64,000 nt of DNA, taken from contig NW_004454160.1 in the NCBI RefSeq assembly GCF_000283155.1, positions 9,254,157 through 9,318,156 on the forward strand, given 5' to 3'. How positions within the stretch are numbered: position 1 is the stretch's first letter; every line of letters begins with the position of its first letter. A program made the position numbers and the translations under genes. Shown in pieces: positions 1 to 12,546 of this stretch. This DNA comes from Ceratotherium simum simum. Its lineage: Eukaryota; Chordata; Mammalia; Perissodactyla; Rhinocerotidae. The notes beneath the pieces were generated by a model. The model had not been told where the DNA came from. It saw only the letters and a list, made by a program, of their open reading frames with translations, and did no database searches.

Positions 1-199
1 TAGACCCACCTCAATTTTAAAAGTTACATTGGATTCTACTATACTGGAGTCCCATAATCCATAATTTACTTAACTAACCTCTATTAATAAATCAGGTTGC
101 TTCCAATTTTTTCTACTACAAATAATGCTGCATAAATTGTATGTGTCTTTCCACTTATGTGTGAATACTTGCTGGGTCAAATAATAGCTAACATCTGTT

Positions 200-430
200 G
201 AGTATCTACTATGTTCTAAACATTGTGTGGCAATTCCATTAAGTCTTATAATCACACCATGGGATAGTTACTATTACTATATCCATTTTACTGTGAGGAA
301 ACTGAGGCAGAAGCTAATGAACTTGTCCAAGGTTAGGGAGCTAATAAACTGTGAAGCCAAGAACTGAATACAAGGAATCATGCTACAAAACTCATGCTCT
401 TAAAGATCCACTTTACATTGTGATTAATAT
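200..430 (-). mobile_element. MIR SINE
   Basis: Core-SINE sequence with GTGAGGAAACTGAGGCAGA and AGGTTAGGGAGCTAATAAAC, read as the complement of MIR. Confidence 0.7.
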
Positions 431-769
431 TGCCAAATTTCACAGAAAAGTTGTATCACTTCATTCTCCCATAGCAAAACGAATGCCTGTTACTCCAAAC
501 CCTGACCAACAGTGTTTATAAAACTTTTTATCCTCTGCTCTTCTGATAAGAGGAAAATATCAATTTTAATTGTCATTATATAAGGAGAAAATTTACATAT
601 TTAGAAGCCACTTACATTTACTTATTTCTTTATGAACTGTACATGTCCTATGTCTAGTTTTCTACTGGGATGTTGATCTCTCCTAAAATTACCCTTTTGT
701 GTCACCTGGAATGCATGAATTCTTCCCAACTTGTCATTTAGCATTGTTTGTGGTAATTTTTACATGTAA

Positions 770-2080
770 AATTTAAAAATTTTTTTATAATATCAATTTA
801 ACAATTTTTCCTCTTATGGTTTCAGGATTCTGTTCTATCTAGTAGAAAGGTCTTCTCAACTCGAAGAGTATCGTATTTTTTTCATGTTCTCTTTTTCTAC
901 TTTTATGATTTCATTTCTTGTTTTTTTTGGTGAGGAAGATCAGCCCTGAGCTAACATCTATTGCCAATCCTCCTCCTTTTTTTTTCCCCCAAGGCCCCAG
1001 TAGATAGTTGTATGTCATAGCTGCACATCCTTCTAGTTGCTGTATGTGGGACACGGCCTCAGCATGGCCAGAAAAGCAGTGCATCGGTGCGCGCCCGGGA
1101 TCCGAACCCGGTCCGCCAGTAGCGGAGTGCGCGCACTTAACCGCTAGGCCACGGGGCCGGCCCATATGATTTCATTTCTTACTTAAAGATCTTTAATCCA
1201 TTTGAAATTTTAGTATAAGGCGAAAGGTAGGAAACCAACTTTATTATCTACAAAGGTACCGATTTGTCTTCCCTCCTCTAAGAAGAAAATGCCATCTATC
1301 TAAATTCCCTTATGTATTTAGGTCCTTCTCTAGACCCTCTCATCTGCTGTACCAATCTGACTTCCTATTCATATACTTGTACCACACTATTTAAAGTTCT
1401 TTATAATTTTATACTAAGTTTCAATATTTGGTAGGTCTGTTCCTCATTACTTCTCTTTCAGAATACTCCTGGATATTCTTTTTATTTTTTTCTATTACTA
1501 ATCAATTTGTCCAAGTCCCAGCATCACCCACCCTCAGCCTATTAGTATTTTCTTTCTAGGAATTTGTTAAATTTAGAGATTAAAGTAGAGAGCATTGGTT
1601 TCTTTATAATAGTGAGTCTTCCAATCAAATAACAAGTTCTAAGAACGTTATACCTCAAAAGTACTTTACATTTTTCAAAGTACAAAGATTATACATTTCT
1701 AGTGAAGTTTATTCCTAGGCATCTTTTCCTAAATGGTATATCTTTTCTCAGTATATTTCCTAACTGACTGCTATTTGTATATAGAAGGCTACTGATTTTG
1801 TTTATTAGATATTAATTTTGCACCAAGACATCTTAGTGAATTTGCTTATTGTTTAAAGAGTTACTTTGATTCTTTTAGGTTCTTTAGGTATATAATCAGA
1901 GAATCTATAAATAAGGATAACTTTGCCTTTTCTTTTCTAATTTTTATACCTTTTATTTTGTTCTTTTATTTAATAATATCAGATACTACCTCCAGAATAA
2001 TATTGATAAATAATGGTAACAGGGATATTGTCATCTTCTAGTCTGTAATGAGAATCCTTACAGGTACCTGTTAAATATAA
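770..2080 (-). mobile_element. Old L1 fragment (ORF2 region, antisense)
   Basis: Diverged sequence colinear with the complement of L1 ORF2, recognisable at GAGTCTTCCAATCAAA, TTTATTCCTAGGCATCTT and the stretch around 1990-2030. Copy 1 of the ERE is inserted in it. A related L1-like piece may lie at 90-235. Confidence 0.7.
920..1165 (-). mobile_element. ERE SINE (tRNA-derived), copy 1
   Basis: An antisense ERE with the tRNA-like head (GGCCGGCCCCGTGG read on the minus strand), a CAGTAGATAG body segment and a T-rich tail. It is flanked by the perfect 15-bp target duplication ATGATTTCATTTCTT at 905-919 and 1166-1180. It is inserted into an older L1. Confidence 0.93.
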
Positions 2081-2099
2081 AGGCTTGAGATATTAATCT

Positions 2100-3590
2100 C
2101 AAGTAGGCCCTTAACACTTCTAAGCACATTTCTTTAGTCCATTCACTCTCTGTTCTTCTTTCTCCTTAAATCTCTAACATCTCCTTGACTACTTTCACTC
2201 TCAGCAAATGACCTGGCTTCCTATCTCACTGAGAAAATGGAAGCAATAAGAGAACTTCCACAAACTTCTACCACCACATAAATGAAGCTAACTCAATCTA
2301 TACTCGAATACTTTGCCTTCCTGTCTGTAACTATGACTGAACTGTCTATACTCTTGGAGTCAATCCCTCCACCTGTGCACCGTATTCCAGGCCCTCTGGC
2401 CTATTGAAAGATATCACTCCAGCAAATTTTTCCCCCCTTTCTTGCATCAATTTTTCTCTCTACTAACTTCTACCAGATGCTAACAAGTAATTATACTTTC
2501 TATCCTTTAAAAAAAATCTCTCTTAATGCCTACATCTTCCCCTCCTAGCTACTAATTTCTTTGCCCATAATTACAGTAAGACTCCTTGACTATTTTGACA
2601 GGAGTCTATACTCTGACTCCAATTTCTTTCCTTCCATTTTTTTCTTCAACCTACTCCAATCACTTCACTAAAATAGCCCTCACCAAGGTCACCAAGAACC
2701 TTCGCGTTGCTAAATCCTATAGCAAATCCTTAGGCCCTTTATTACTTGACCATAAGTAGGGTGACCACAAATTAAAATAGCTCTTATTTTCATCTGTTTT
2801 CCTTGTGTTCCAGTCTTACGGCTTTAAGTGCCACCTGTACACTCATGACTCCCTAATCTCTAACCTAAAATTCTCCCCATCAATTCTAGACAGCTATATC
2901 CAATGGTCTATCTAACAACTCATTTCAAACCAATGCATACAACACCCAAGGCTATCTGCAACAAGGCAATCAGAATGACCCTTCAAAATGTAAATGAGAT
3001 CACATAACTCCTCTGCTTAAAAGCCTGTGACTTTCTCTTTCATTCAGCATACAAGTCAAAGTCCTTACAGAAGCCTAGAAGACTTTACATGATCTAGCCC
3101 CTGTCCGTCCTCTACCTTGCTTCCTTTTATTCCTCCCTCACCCCCATTCCACTACATTGACCTTTTACTTGTCCTTGACTGTAGCTAGCAAGCTTCTAGG
3201 TTTAGGGCCTTTGCAATTGTTCTTCCTTCTGCCTAGTACACTATTTCCCCAGAAATCTACATAGCTTGCACCATCAATTCTTTCAGGTCTCTGTTCAAAT
3301 ATCACACCAGAGGCCCTTCCGGACTACCCAATAAAAATAATAACTCCCTCCTCCTAAAATCTCTTTTCCTTTTAACACCAGTTTGTTGTTCTACATAGCA
3401 CTTATTACCAGTTGACATTCACATCCACTAATTATATTCTGTCCTCAACCCCCCGTTAGAAAGTAGACTCCATGTAGGCAGAAACTTTGTTCTGTTCTCT
3501 GCTGTATTCCCAGCATTCTGCTTTGACCAGAGTCTCCAGACAGGAAAACCTCAATAAATATCTATTAAATAAATATTTCATAAATAAATA
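2100..3590 (+). mobile_element. L2 LINE, sense, 3' part
   Basis: Diverged L2 with the ORF2 tail (CCCTCACCAAGGTCACCAAG) and the typical 3' end (AGACTCCATGTAGGCAGAAA, then CAATAAATATCTATTAAAT). No frame is open. Confidence 0.85.
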
Positions 3591-4231
3591 AAAATTCTAA
3601 ATGACTATCATTTGATTCTTATGAAAAAGCTACATCTCCAAAAGCCAGTTTTGTGTGTACATACATATTATATATGAGGCAGGAAGCATTCTCCAGTTGT
3701 AACCTAAATACGCATGGAAAGAGGTTTTAAAATTTTCTGAGGTTTTCAAACATTAATGTGTTTAAGAATCTTTAGGGATCCTGCTTTAAAAGATATAGAT
3801 TCTTGGATAGCTCCTAACAGAGGTTCTGATTCCGCAGGTCTTGGAACGGGCCCAAAAACGTGCACAGAAGACGACTGTGATGCATGTGGTACTGAGACCA
3901 CACTGAGAAACACTGGCCAGGATCCTTAATATTTCAGAACCTTACTCTACCTTAGCATCTCAATTTTCATCTATAGGTGCTTCTATAACTTAAAATTTCA
4001 ATATAAGGGCATCTCACTTTAAATATCAAGCATAAAGTACTGGGCTCAAAGTAAATAATAACAAAATACTTGAAATACATTCCTAAGGTTGTTTTAGAAA
4101 CTAAATATTTTAGAATTTAATTATGCTTTAACCATAGGACGAAGTTCTACTGATATCTGAACTTGCTTTGTGAATTTGGAATGTAAGGTATCAGATTTTC
4201 TTATAGCAAGTATACTAAAGAAGATTTTCTT

Positions 4232-4483
4232 TTCTTTTTTTTTTTTTTTTGTGAGGAGATCAGCCCTGTGCTAACATCCGCCAATCCTCCTCTTTTTTTG
4301 CTGAGGAAGACGGCCCTGGGCTAACATCTGTGCCCATCTTCCTCCACTTTATATGGGACGCCGCCACAGCATGGCTTGCCAAGCAGTGCGTCGGTGCGCG
4401 CCCGGGATCCGAACCAGCGAACCCCAGGCCGCCGCAGCGGAGCGCGCGCACCCAACCACTTGCGCCACCGGGCTGGCCCCAGG
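4232..4483 (-). mobile_element. ERE SINE, copy 2
   Basis: An antisense copy of the subfamily with the TTTATATGGGAC body, flanked by AAGATTTTCTT at 4221-4231 and 4484-4494. It lies in the distal ATP5PB intron. Confidence 0.9.
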
Positions 4484-4849
4484 AAGATTTTCTTATAGCA
4501 AGCATGTATGAACTACACAGCATGTATTTCACCTATGGCCTTAGACAGTGCATGCTATTTTTTAATCAGCTATAACTTGATGACTGTTTTCCTTTTGTTT
4601 AGATCCAAAATGTGTTCTTTTGTAACTTTTACTATTTCTAATTTTAGAGTAATAATTCTAATTATTTATCCACTTGGTAGGTCTTAAATGTCTAAATAGC
4701 TGTAATTGCCAACCCCTACCCAAATCTTCTCTTTTCAAAATAAAATATGCTCAATCTATTCAATCATTCCTTACAAGAGATTTCAAATTTTTGTTTTAAT
4801 TGCACATAAATGAGTAACTTCATCCTCCTTAAAAAGTTCTGAAACCTAC

Positions 4850-7800
4850 CCTCTGGACATCAAAAAGGTAATGGCGTTTTTGAACCAGTGCCTGCTGTGA
4901 CTTCTCCAGATCAATTGCATCCTGGATCTGTTTGATGGAAGCCTGTTTCACCTCTTCTAGTTGGGCAATTTTTTGCTGCAATTATGATATTTACAACAAA
5001 GATCAGTGAAAACAACAAAGGTAAAAAAACATTCATTTTATGCTTCCTAAAGTTATATTCCTTATTTGTGAAAACACCCAGAAAGAAACATACACACATA
5101 TAGGGAGAAATGCACAAATTCTTAAAAGGAATTGCCCACAACAGCTACCCAATACAGTCATGCACCACATAACAATGTTTTGGTCAATGATGGACCACAT
5201 ATACGAGAGTGGTCCCACAAGATTAGTACCATACAGCCTAGGTGTATGGTAGGCTATACCATCTAGGTTTGTGTAAGTATACTCTCTGATGTTCACACAA
5301 TGACAAAATTGCCAAATGACTCATTTCTCAGAACATATCCTCATCGTTAAGTGACACATGACTGTATCTTGTTAATGAACAAAACTATAGAAAAGCTGGA
5401 CAAAGTTTGGTAGATTTTAAAAAAATTTATCTCAAATTAGAAACTAACATTAACACTTAGAAGTGTAATCATTATTAGATTCATTTCTATACACTCTTCC
5501 TCCAACATTCATATCAAAAACATCACTTGATGCTTCTACTGTGGTCTAAAATGGGAAATAAGGTTTAGGGTTCTTACCTCATTGAGTTTATCAGCAAATT
5601 CTCCAATAGAAGCACCATACTTTTTAACTATATAGACAAGAAATCCTATTGTTGATATGGCAGTGATGGTCTCTGGAGTAATCACATATATTTCTTTGGA
5701 TAGAAAATACAAGATAAGCCCAGTTCCGAGCACATAGGGTCCTAAAAGAAGAAAGAGATATTTTATGATGGATATGCTACGCCTAAAAGGGGAAGAGAGA
5801 AAGATATTTCTGCATTTGATTAGTTGAAGGCAAAGTTAAGTAATGATTTAAAATAATCAGATTCAAAGACAGAACACTGGATCGAGAAGCAGTATGGCAG
5901 AGTTGAAAGAACAAGGATCTAGACTGAAGGAAATCTGACTCTGCAACTTACAAAAAACTGAGCAATACAAACAACCTCTGAGCTTAGTTTCCCTCATCTG
6001 TAAAATGGGAACAATCTCTTCTTCACAGGGTTGATGAAATTGAGAAATAAAATATGTAAAGTGTCTAGCACAACTGCTGAACAAACAGGAACTATTATTG
6101 TACAAAGATGTCAGGTTACTTTCTGAAGTAATTTGTGCAGCAAAGTATACTATTTATTGAATGGGAACATTGGTCAAGATAAAATTTATCCATTCTTGCC
6201 TATTTTTTTTTTTTATAATTTTATTTATTTATTTTTTTCCCCCAAAGCCCCAGTAGATAGTTGTANNNNNNNNNNNNNNNNNNNNNNNNNNNNNNNNNNN
6301 NNNNNNNNNNNNNNNNNNNNNNNNNNNNNNNNNNNNNNNNNNNNNNNNNNNNNNNNNNNNNNNNNGGGCCGCCAGCAGCGGAGTGTGCGCACTTAACCCC
6401 TAAGCCACAGGGCCAGCCCATTCTTGCCTATTTTTATTGAATAGAAACCTGACACAGGAAATAAGCAAAAAACAATTATAAAGTAGTATGTATATAAAAG
6501 GCAGAATTAAATATCAGGATTCTCCATTCCTGTAGCATCTAATTATAATGCTTCAAATATGGCTACCATTTTCTTTAACCAGGCCAGTTCTGAAAGGACA
6601 CAAACCATGATTTATATGTGTTTAGGATTTTCCTCTGTGCCTCACAAAATGTTACACAGGGACAAAGCAGGCCTTTAGGGCAGCATTTTACAGTGTTTTT
6701 GAGCAACACTAGAACCAAAGGATGTTAGGATGAATGATGAGAATAAAAGGGTTACAGTCTCAAATATATTTTACCCAGTTTGCTATAAAAAGTTTCAACA
6801 GCTTTTTAAAAAAAATTTGCCTTTAATATATAAATATTAAACGTGAAGTTACAAAAAACGCCTATCATATGTAACATTTTAATCATCTATGGAGATCTGA
6901 GGACACTAACGTTTCCTTTATTTTTTTGGTGAGGAAGATTAGCCCTGAGCTAACATCTGTTGCCAATCCTCTTCTTTTTGCTGAGGAAGATTGGCCCTGG
7001 GCTAACATCCATGCCCATCTTCCTCTACTTTATATGGGACACCCCCACAGCATGGCTTGATTAGGGGTGCACAGGTCTGCGCCCGGGATCTGTACCTGCG
7101 AACCCCATGCCGCTGAAGCAGAGAGTGCGAACTTAACCACTACGCTACCGGGTCATCCCCGACACTGATGTTTCTTGCAATTTCAGTTAGGGAAATGCTA
7201 TTTTAGGCCACTCCAGGGTTAAAAAAGAATCTTTGATTTCCAATGTTCCACGGTCATAGCAGTATTTGGGTATAGCAAGAAAGGTAGTGTATGTAGTAGA
7301 AAGAACACCAAACTCAATGGAAGACCTGGGTTCAAGTCCCATTCAGTCACGAGAGAGAGAATAAATCCCAGTAAATTCTGTTTTCTAGCTCTTCTGGGTA
7401 ATAAAAATGTCTTCATAGGACTATTATAAGGACTAAACAATGTAAGCGAAAGCATGTTGCATTATAAAAATGCAAAGTTTCAGAACAGTTTACACCTTTT
7501 AAAAGGGGAGAAACTGATAAATATGGTACAATTTCTGTTTTCATGCTTATATATACAATTTAATAGTCTCTATTGCTTTACCTGGCTTTCTTATCCACAG
7601 CTCCTCCCATTACCTGACAGTTTATTACACAGTTACTCATTTCTTCATTGTCTAACGTACAATAGAATGTATGTTCCATGATGCTAGGCACCTCAGTTCA
7701 CCACTGTATGCCTAGAACAGTGCCTGGCATAAAGCAGGCATTCAGTAAATTTGGTTTATCAACAAATGGAGGGCTGGCCCCGTGGCATAGCGGTTAAGTG

Positions 7801-10800
7801 CTCGCGCTCCGCTACTGGCGGCCCAGGTTTGGATCCCAGGCCCGCACCGATGTACCGCTTGTCAAGCCATGCTGTGGCAGCGTCCCATATAAAGTAGAGG
7901 AAGATAGGCACAGATGTTAGCCCAGGGCCAGTCTTTCTCAGCAAAAAGAGAAGGATTGACATGAATGTTAGCTCAGGGCTGATCTTCCTCTCTCTCTCTC
8001 ACACACACACACAAAATAAAATAAATTAACAAAAACAAAACAAAAACAAAAACAAATGGAGAAAATGCTATAAAATTAAGTTAAAATTCCAAACAAATTT
8101 ATTCGAAAGAGAAGTTAAAGCAAACAAATAATTGTAATATTGAATCACTTCCACAATTTCTTTTTAAAAACAGCTGACTTGTTTTTGTGGTATATGTGGA
8201 AGTGGTAAGAGGCTACTAAAATCCTAGGTTAACATAACCCATACCATCCAAACATACTATCAAACACAGGGCAAATGCTCACCTGTTACACCAGTTTTAG
8301 GATAAAGGAACTGGAAGAATTCCTCAGGGATCAGCCCCAAACGAACTTTTCCTCCATATTCAGGAAGAGGTGGTACAGGGGCAAGTCTTGGCTGCCCTGT
8401 GTGAAAGATCCTTGTTGCCTGCAATACCCTACAGGTAGCAATTATACAAATTTAAAGCCCATTCTTTAAAGAGAACACAATATATAAACAATTAGCAGAA
8501 ACAACGAATGGGGATGAGGATTGAGGCAATTTCCCACTAACTGTCATAATGGAAAGAGAACCGACTAGGAACAGGAAGGTTAGGGTCCAATAATTAGCTG
8601 TGTGACAAGAGCAAATGACTTATTTAAAGCCGTATGTAACCTACCCAATACTAGAATCCCTTCTATAGGTCTCACAGGTCATCTGTCTAGCACTTTGCGT
8701 GTCTATTATTAGCACTGAAGTATATAAGAACATAGATTCTGCAGTCAATTTGGGTTCAAATCCCAGACCTGCCACTTGACTTTGAACAAGTATCCTAAGC
8801 TTTCATAATCTCGGATTTCTCTAAATAAAGTGGGAATAAAGGCTATTAACTTATAGGGTTGTGAGGATTAAATGAGTTAACACATGTAAAGTGCTTAGAA
8901 TGGTGCTTGACATAAGGTAAAATATGTAAGTGGTTAGCTACTACATGCGCACTGTGTTGTGAGCCCCTTCATGGCAAGAACTTGAAGCTTTCTGAATATT
9001 CTCTGTGACAGGGTGCTAACTAATCACTGTGAAACGGGCCTTTTCAGTGTTGGGTAGCTCTAATTATGTTTATCTTTAACTGAACTGCTACGTACATCCA
9101 TGAAACTTCTAGCCATTAGCTCTAATTTTATTTTTCTATGTAAGATAATGCTCATGTATCTGGGTTAAACATCTCAGTTCCCTCACAATCCTGAGTGTCC
9201 CCCACAAGAAGCTCTCTGGTTTTGTTTACAAAAATGAGGTAATGTGGAACTAAATATAATACTCTAAATATAGCTTGACCAATTCATTCATTCTACAAAT
9301 ATATATTGAGAACTTACTACTGTCATTATTGGGCTTGAACTATTGTACTATTATTGTGGATTTGCAAACTATTCTTGTATTAGATTGCATTTTTAGCAGT
9401 TATAGCATACTGGTGTCTCATTAAGCTTCTGATGAAATAAAATCTTCTGGTCTTTTTCACATCTGCTGTTAAGCTTAGTCTCCTTCAAATTCTCCGTATG
9501 TTTTTGTCCTCCAGCTCCCCACTCTCTCTACCTCTACTTCCTTGCAATGTAAGAGTTTATATTATCTCATTGATGGGGTTCATTGTTTGTCTTCTGAATA
9601 TTATTTCTGCCTCCCAATGTATTACCCACCCCACCAACTTTTGAAATCTGGGAATCATGCTTGAGATTCTTTCATTTAAATCAGGGTTTCTCAATCTCAG
9701 CATTATCGACAATTCTTTGTTGTGGAAGGCAGTGCTATGCACTGTAGAGTGAGCGGTATCCTGTGGCCTTTATACACTAGATGCCAGTAGCGCTCCCCCC
9801 TCCCCCAGTGGTGACAACCAAAAATGTCTCTAGACATTGCCAAATGTCTCCTGGAGAGGAAAATTGTCCCAGGTGGAGACCAACTGATTTAAATCGCAGC
9901 ATTAGAGAACTTGCTTTAGTCTGACTCAAATCCTCTTCCCAACTGGCTGTCTTTATTCAAACCTTCATCATCTCTTGTCTAAACCAGTTAACAATCCAAA
10001 ACCTGGTCTCTGCTTCTCATCAAATACCCCCTAAACCTAGCTCCCTCCACCCTGCTGCCAATGTTTCTAAAATGCAAATTTGACTTTAAAACTCTCCAGC
10101 AGGCTTTCTCCTGCCTACAGAAAACAAATTACTTAGTATAGCATACATGATTCAGCACCTGTCAAATTTTATAACCTCATCTTCCTTTATTCTCCTACCC
10201 TTCAGCCATATGGTCCTACTTACAGTTCTCAAAAACAAACAAAACAAAAACATGCTTCATACCGCTCCTTCTGCCCGGTATGCCTTTCACTTAGTGACTG
10301 CCAAGCCCAATTAGCCTCCAGAACATGTCAAGCATATCCTTTATACAGGCCTCTCCAATCTTGGACTAACAGTCATTCACTCAACAAAACATCTACTGAC
10401 TTTCTACTTATGTCAGGCACTGGGAGCATAGCAATGAGCAGACAAGGTCCCAGCCTTCACCATTCTAGTGGGAGTGTGGGAAGTGTGAGTGTAGAGGTCG
10501 ACATACAATTTCAGGCTGCTGTTAAGTGCTATGAAGAAAAATGGAGCAAGGTAAGGGGATAGGGAGCAATGGAGTCGGGGAAAGGCTTTTTTAGTAGGAG
10601 GTCAGATGACATTTGAACCAATAACCTGTGGAAAAGAGAGAAGAGCAAGGACAAAGATCCTGAGACAATAAGAAGTTTGGCAGTGTTCAGAGGAACAGCA
10701 AAAAGGCCAGTATGCCTGGAGAATAAGCTTAAGAGATTGAAAGGAAATAAATCAAGGGGTAGGTTGGGATCAATCCATGTTGGGCCTACCAGGTTATGGT

Positions 10801-12445
10801 AAGTTTGGATTTCATTTCAAGTGGGATGAGGAGCTCTGGAGGGTTTTAGGTGGGGGACTGACATAATCCCTCCAGCTACTGTGAGAATGGGCTGTAATGG
10901 GACAAGAATAGAGATGCAAGGAGACTAGCTAAGAGACTACTGAACGAGCCCAGGTGAAAGCTGATGGTGGTTCACACTCCAGTAGTAGTGGAAGAAGTGG
11001 TCAGAGTCCAAATATAATCTGGAGAAGAGCCCTGCTGATGTATTAGATATGGAATGCAAAAGAAAGAGAAATTAAAGATGTTCCTTGTATGTTGTATATA
11101 TAGTTATTTTATTTGTTACCTGTATCATGACTATTTGTTTGGAAATATTATCATTATTTGTATGGAATCTTTTTTCTCTCTGATAAATTGGAAGTAGTCA
11201 ATCATAACCTCATTTTAATGCATACACAAAAATTACTTACAGATAGATTAAAGCCAGTTTTTCAAGCCATGGGATAGTTATCAAATTGCAGATTTAGGAC
11301 TAAATTTGGAAGTAAACAGAGAAATCCCAAAGAAAATTGACATGTTCTATGAAATAATATTAACAATAACAGCTGCTAACATTTACTAAGCACATATTGT
11401 GTAGCACTGATTCTAGAATTTCACAGGAATTAAGTCTCTTAATTCTGATAACCCATAATGTACTATTCTCTCCATTTTGCAGATGAGGAAATTGAGGTCA
11501 CACTGCTTGTAGGTGGAGGAGCCAGATGTACCCTGTTCTATTTCTGGAGTCCTCACTCTAAACCATTACTCTATAGCTGCCTCCTCTCTCAGCTTGTGTG
11601 TGAGCCCCGTGAAGGCAGGTAGTTAGCCTTACTCATTTTTATACCTTCGGTTATGTAGGTGACAAGATAAATATTTACTGAGTCAATGAATGACTTCTCT
11701 GACTCTTACGATGTGGCAGTCAAAGTCGGGAACTGGGAGACAGACTGAAAACAACATGCTTCACTGCTTTAACAAACCTTGTTCTTGGGTATGCAATCTA
11801 GGAACTCGGATCCGGGCTGTGGCAGCTCTGTCTAGCTGAAGGTCACAGGGAGAGGGGTGGGGCTTAGAAAACATCAAAACCGGTTTCTAGTTTAGTGAGA
11901 ACATATCACCTATGCTCGTAATCTTTGCCATTAGGTAATACGACGATGTTCCAGGCAGTTACCGGTGCACAAGTGTTTGAATGAGGCTTCAAGGGTTCCA
12001 AAGTTACCTGAAGAAAGGTAGTTTCTGGCCTAAAGCTAAAAGGAGGTTACCGAGAAGTGAACGAAGGGGAGTATTAACCCCTCACACTCACCCTGGACCG
12101 AGGACGGCCGCGTTCTTCAGACAAGGGGCTGCAAATACACAAGGCGCAGGTCAGCAAGCTCAAGGTGAAAGCTGGGTTGCCCCTTCCTCGGCCCCCGCGG
12201 GGCCGGATCACTAAGGCCATGCGCCCTCTTTCCTGTCCCCCGAGACCCCGCGTTCACCTTCGGAGCGGCGCTAATCACTCCCTACTCAGGCCCAAGTCTC
12301 GCTGCGCCTTCCTTCACCCCCTTTCCCCCCACTCCCTCCCCGGAACGCTAGACGCGCTTCTTTGCAATCACTCTGACAGCCTGGACCAGGGTCTACATCT
12401 CTCACCCGCTGTGGCGGCAGCAGAAAGTACCACCCGGGACAGCAT
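4850..12445 (-). CDS. ATP5PB: ATP synthase peripheral stalk membrane subunit b, 5' part of the gene
   Basis: Mitochondrial F1Fo ATP synthase subunit b, which forms part of the stator stalk anchored in the inner membrane. Coding exons in transcript order are 12445-12406, 12092-12128, 8283-8428, 5578-5741 and 4850-4975 (all minus strand). Each has AG/GT borders and the phases join to exactly 171 codons. The start is the ATG at 12445, opening MLSRVVLSAAATA, a typical mitochondrial presequence. By family knowledge the mature chain should begin near Pro43 (PVPPLPEYGGK). The membrane hairpin lies around residues 77-115, with GTGLILYFLSKEIYV as its first half. Residues 130-171 begin the charged stalk helix and end DVQR. 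The last roughly 85 residues are not in 1-4849, so their exons lie beyond the left edge. It is divergent with WDR77, with 358 bp between the two start codons. No frame damage is visible. Confidence 0.95.
5155..5364. mobile_element. MER2-like DNA transposon remnant (Tigger type)
   Basis: A non-autonomous element with terminal inverted repeats: CAGTCATGCACCACATAAC at the left, and at the right a sequence whose complement is CAGTCATGTGTCACTTAAC. TA dinucleotides flank it on both sides, the target duplication expected of a Tc1/mariner element. It lies in the ATP5PB intron between exons 4 and 5. The family name is from memory. Confidence 0.75.
5870..6110 (+). mobile_element. MIR SINE in the ATP5PB intron
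   Basis: Shows AGTTTCCCTCATCTGTAAAA and AATATGTAAAGTGTCTAGCA, the MIR core and tail. Confidence 0.8.
6208..6418 (-). mobile_element. ERE SINE interrupted by the assembly gap, copy 3
   Basis: An antisense copy whose middle is the N run. Both ends are clear, and the 17-bp duplication CATTCTTGCCTATTTTT is present at 6191-6207 and 6419-6435. Confidence 0.9.
6266..6365. other. Assembly gap, 100 N
   Basis: A run of exactly 100 unknown bases inside an ERE SINE in the ATP5PB intron. Aligning the flanks with the full copy at 920-1165 suggests about 97 bases are missing, so the nominal size is close to the true one. Confidence 0.98.
6918..7160 (-). mobile_element. ERE SINE, copy 4
   Basis: An antisense, rather diverged copy. 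An imperfect target duplication (GACACTAACGTTTC versus GACACTGATGTTTC) flanks it at 6902-6915 and 7161-7174. Confidence 0.85.
7225..7460 (+). mobile_element. MIR SINE in the ATP5PB intron
   Basis: GACCTGGGTTCAAGTCCCA marks the MIR tRNA-like and core part, followed by a diverged tail. Confidence 0.65.
7771..8050 (+). mobile_element. ERE SINE, copy 5
   Basis: A sense copy beginning GGGCTGGCCCCGTGGC and ending in TC/AC and A-rich sequence. It is flanked by AACAAATGGA at 7761-7770 and 8051-8060. Confidence 0.92.
8715..8935 (+). mobile_element. MIR SINE in the ATP5PB intron
   Basis: TTTGGGTTCAAATCCCAGAC, then AAATGAGTTAACACATGTAA and AAGTGCTTAGAATGGTGCTT: a nearly complete MIR. Confidence 0.85.
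9680..9895. mobile_element. MER5A-like DNA transposon remnant (hAT-Charlie)
   Basis: Contains the signature GGTTTCTCAA end and the internal CAACCAAAAATGTCTCTAGA and GACATTGCCAAATGTC of MER5A. It lies in the ATP5PB intron between exons 2 and 3. Confidence 0.85.
9930..10375 (+). mobile_element. L2 LINE fragment, sense
   Basis: L2 3' region (CTCCAGCAGGCTTTCTCCTG, then CAAGCATATCCTTTATACAG) in the ATP5PB intron, abutting an antisense L2 at about 10375. Confidence 0.8.
10376..11090 (-). mobile_element. L2 LINE fragment, antisense
   Basis: Complement of the L2 3' end, beginning with ATTCACTCAACAAAACATC and running through GACATTTGAACC and GGTGGGGGACTGACATAATC. Confidence 0.8.
11365..11600 (-). 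mobile_element. MIR SINE in the ATP5PB intron
   Basis: ATTTACTAAGCACATATTGT, TTTTGCAGATGAGGAAATTG and CCATTACTCTATAGCTGCC, in complement order. Confidence 0.75.
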
Positions 12446-12536
12446 GGTGAGCGAGGGTCAAGGCGTGGGTCCAAGCGTCCCAGTGACCCGGACAGAAGAA
12501 TCTGTCAGGGACAGGAGCAAGATGGTCGCTCCCAAG

Positions 12537-12546
12537 TCTCGCGAGA
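12537..12546. promoter_or_regulatory. CGCG element TCTCGCGAGA, copy 1
   Basis: A perfect 10-bp palindrome 92 bp upstream of the ATP5PB start codon. This element is known in CpG-island and bidirectional promoters, and BANP is reported to bind it when unmethylated. Function here is inferred from the motif and its position. Confidence 0.75.

Noticed and set aside
1..4849. Search for the last ATP5PB exons
   Set aside because: No sequence encoding the remaining 85 or so residues was found on the minus strand. The region is L1, L2, MIR and ERE, so the exons should lie beyond the left edge.
6133..6421. Open frames spanning the N run on both strands
   Set aside because: Runs of unknown residues keep the frame open artificially, and the surrounding sequence is an ERE.
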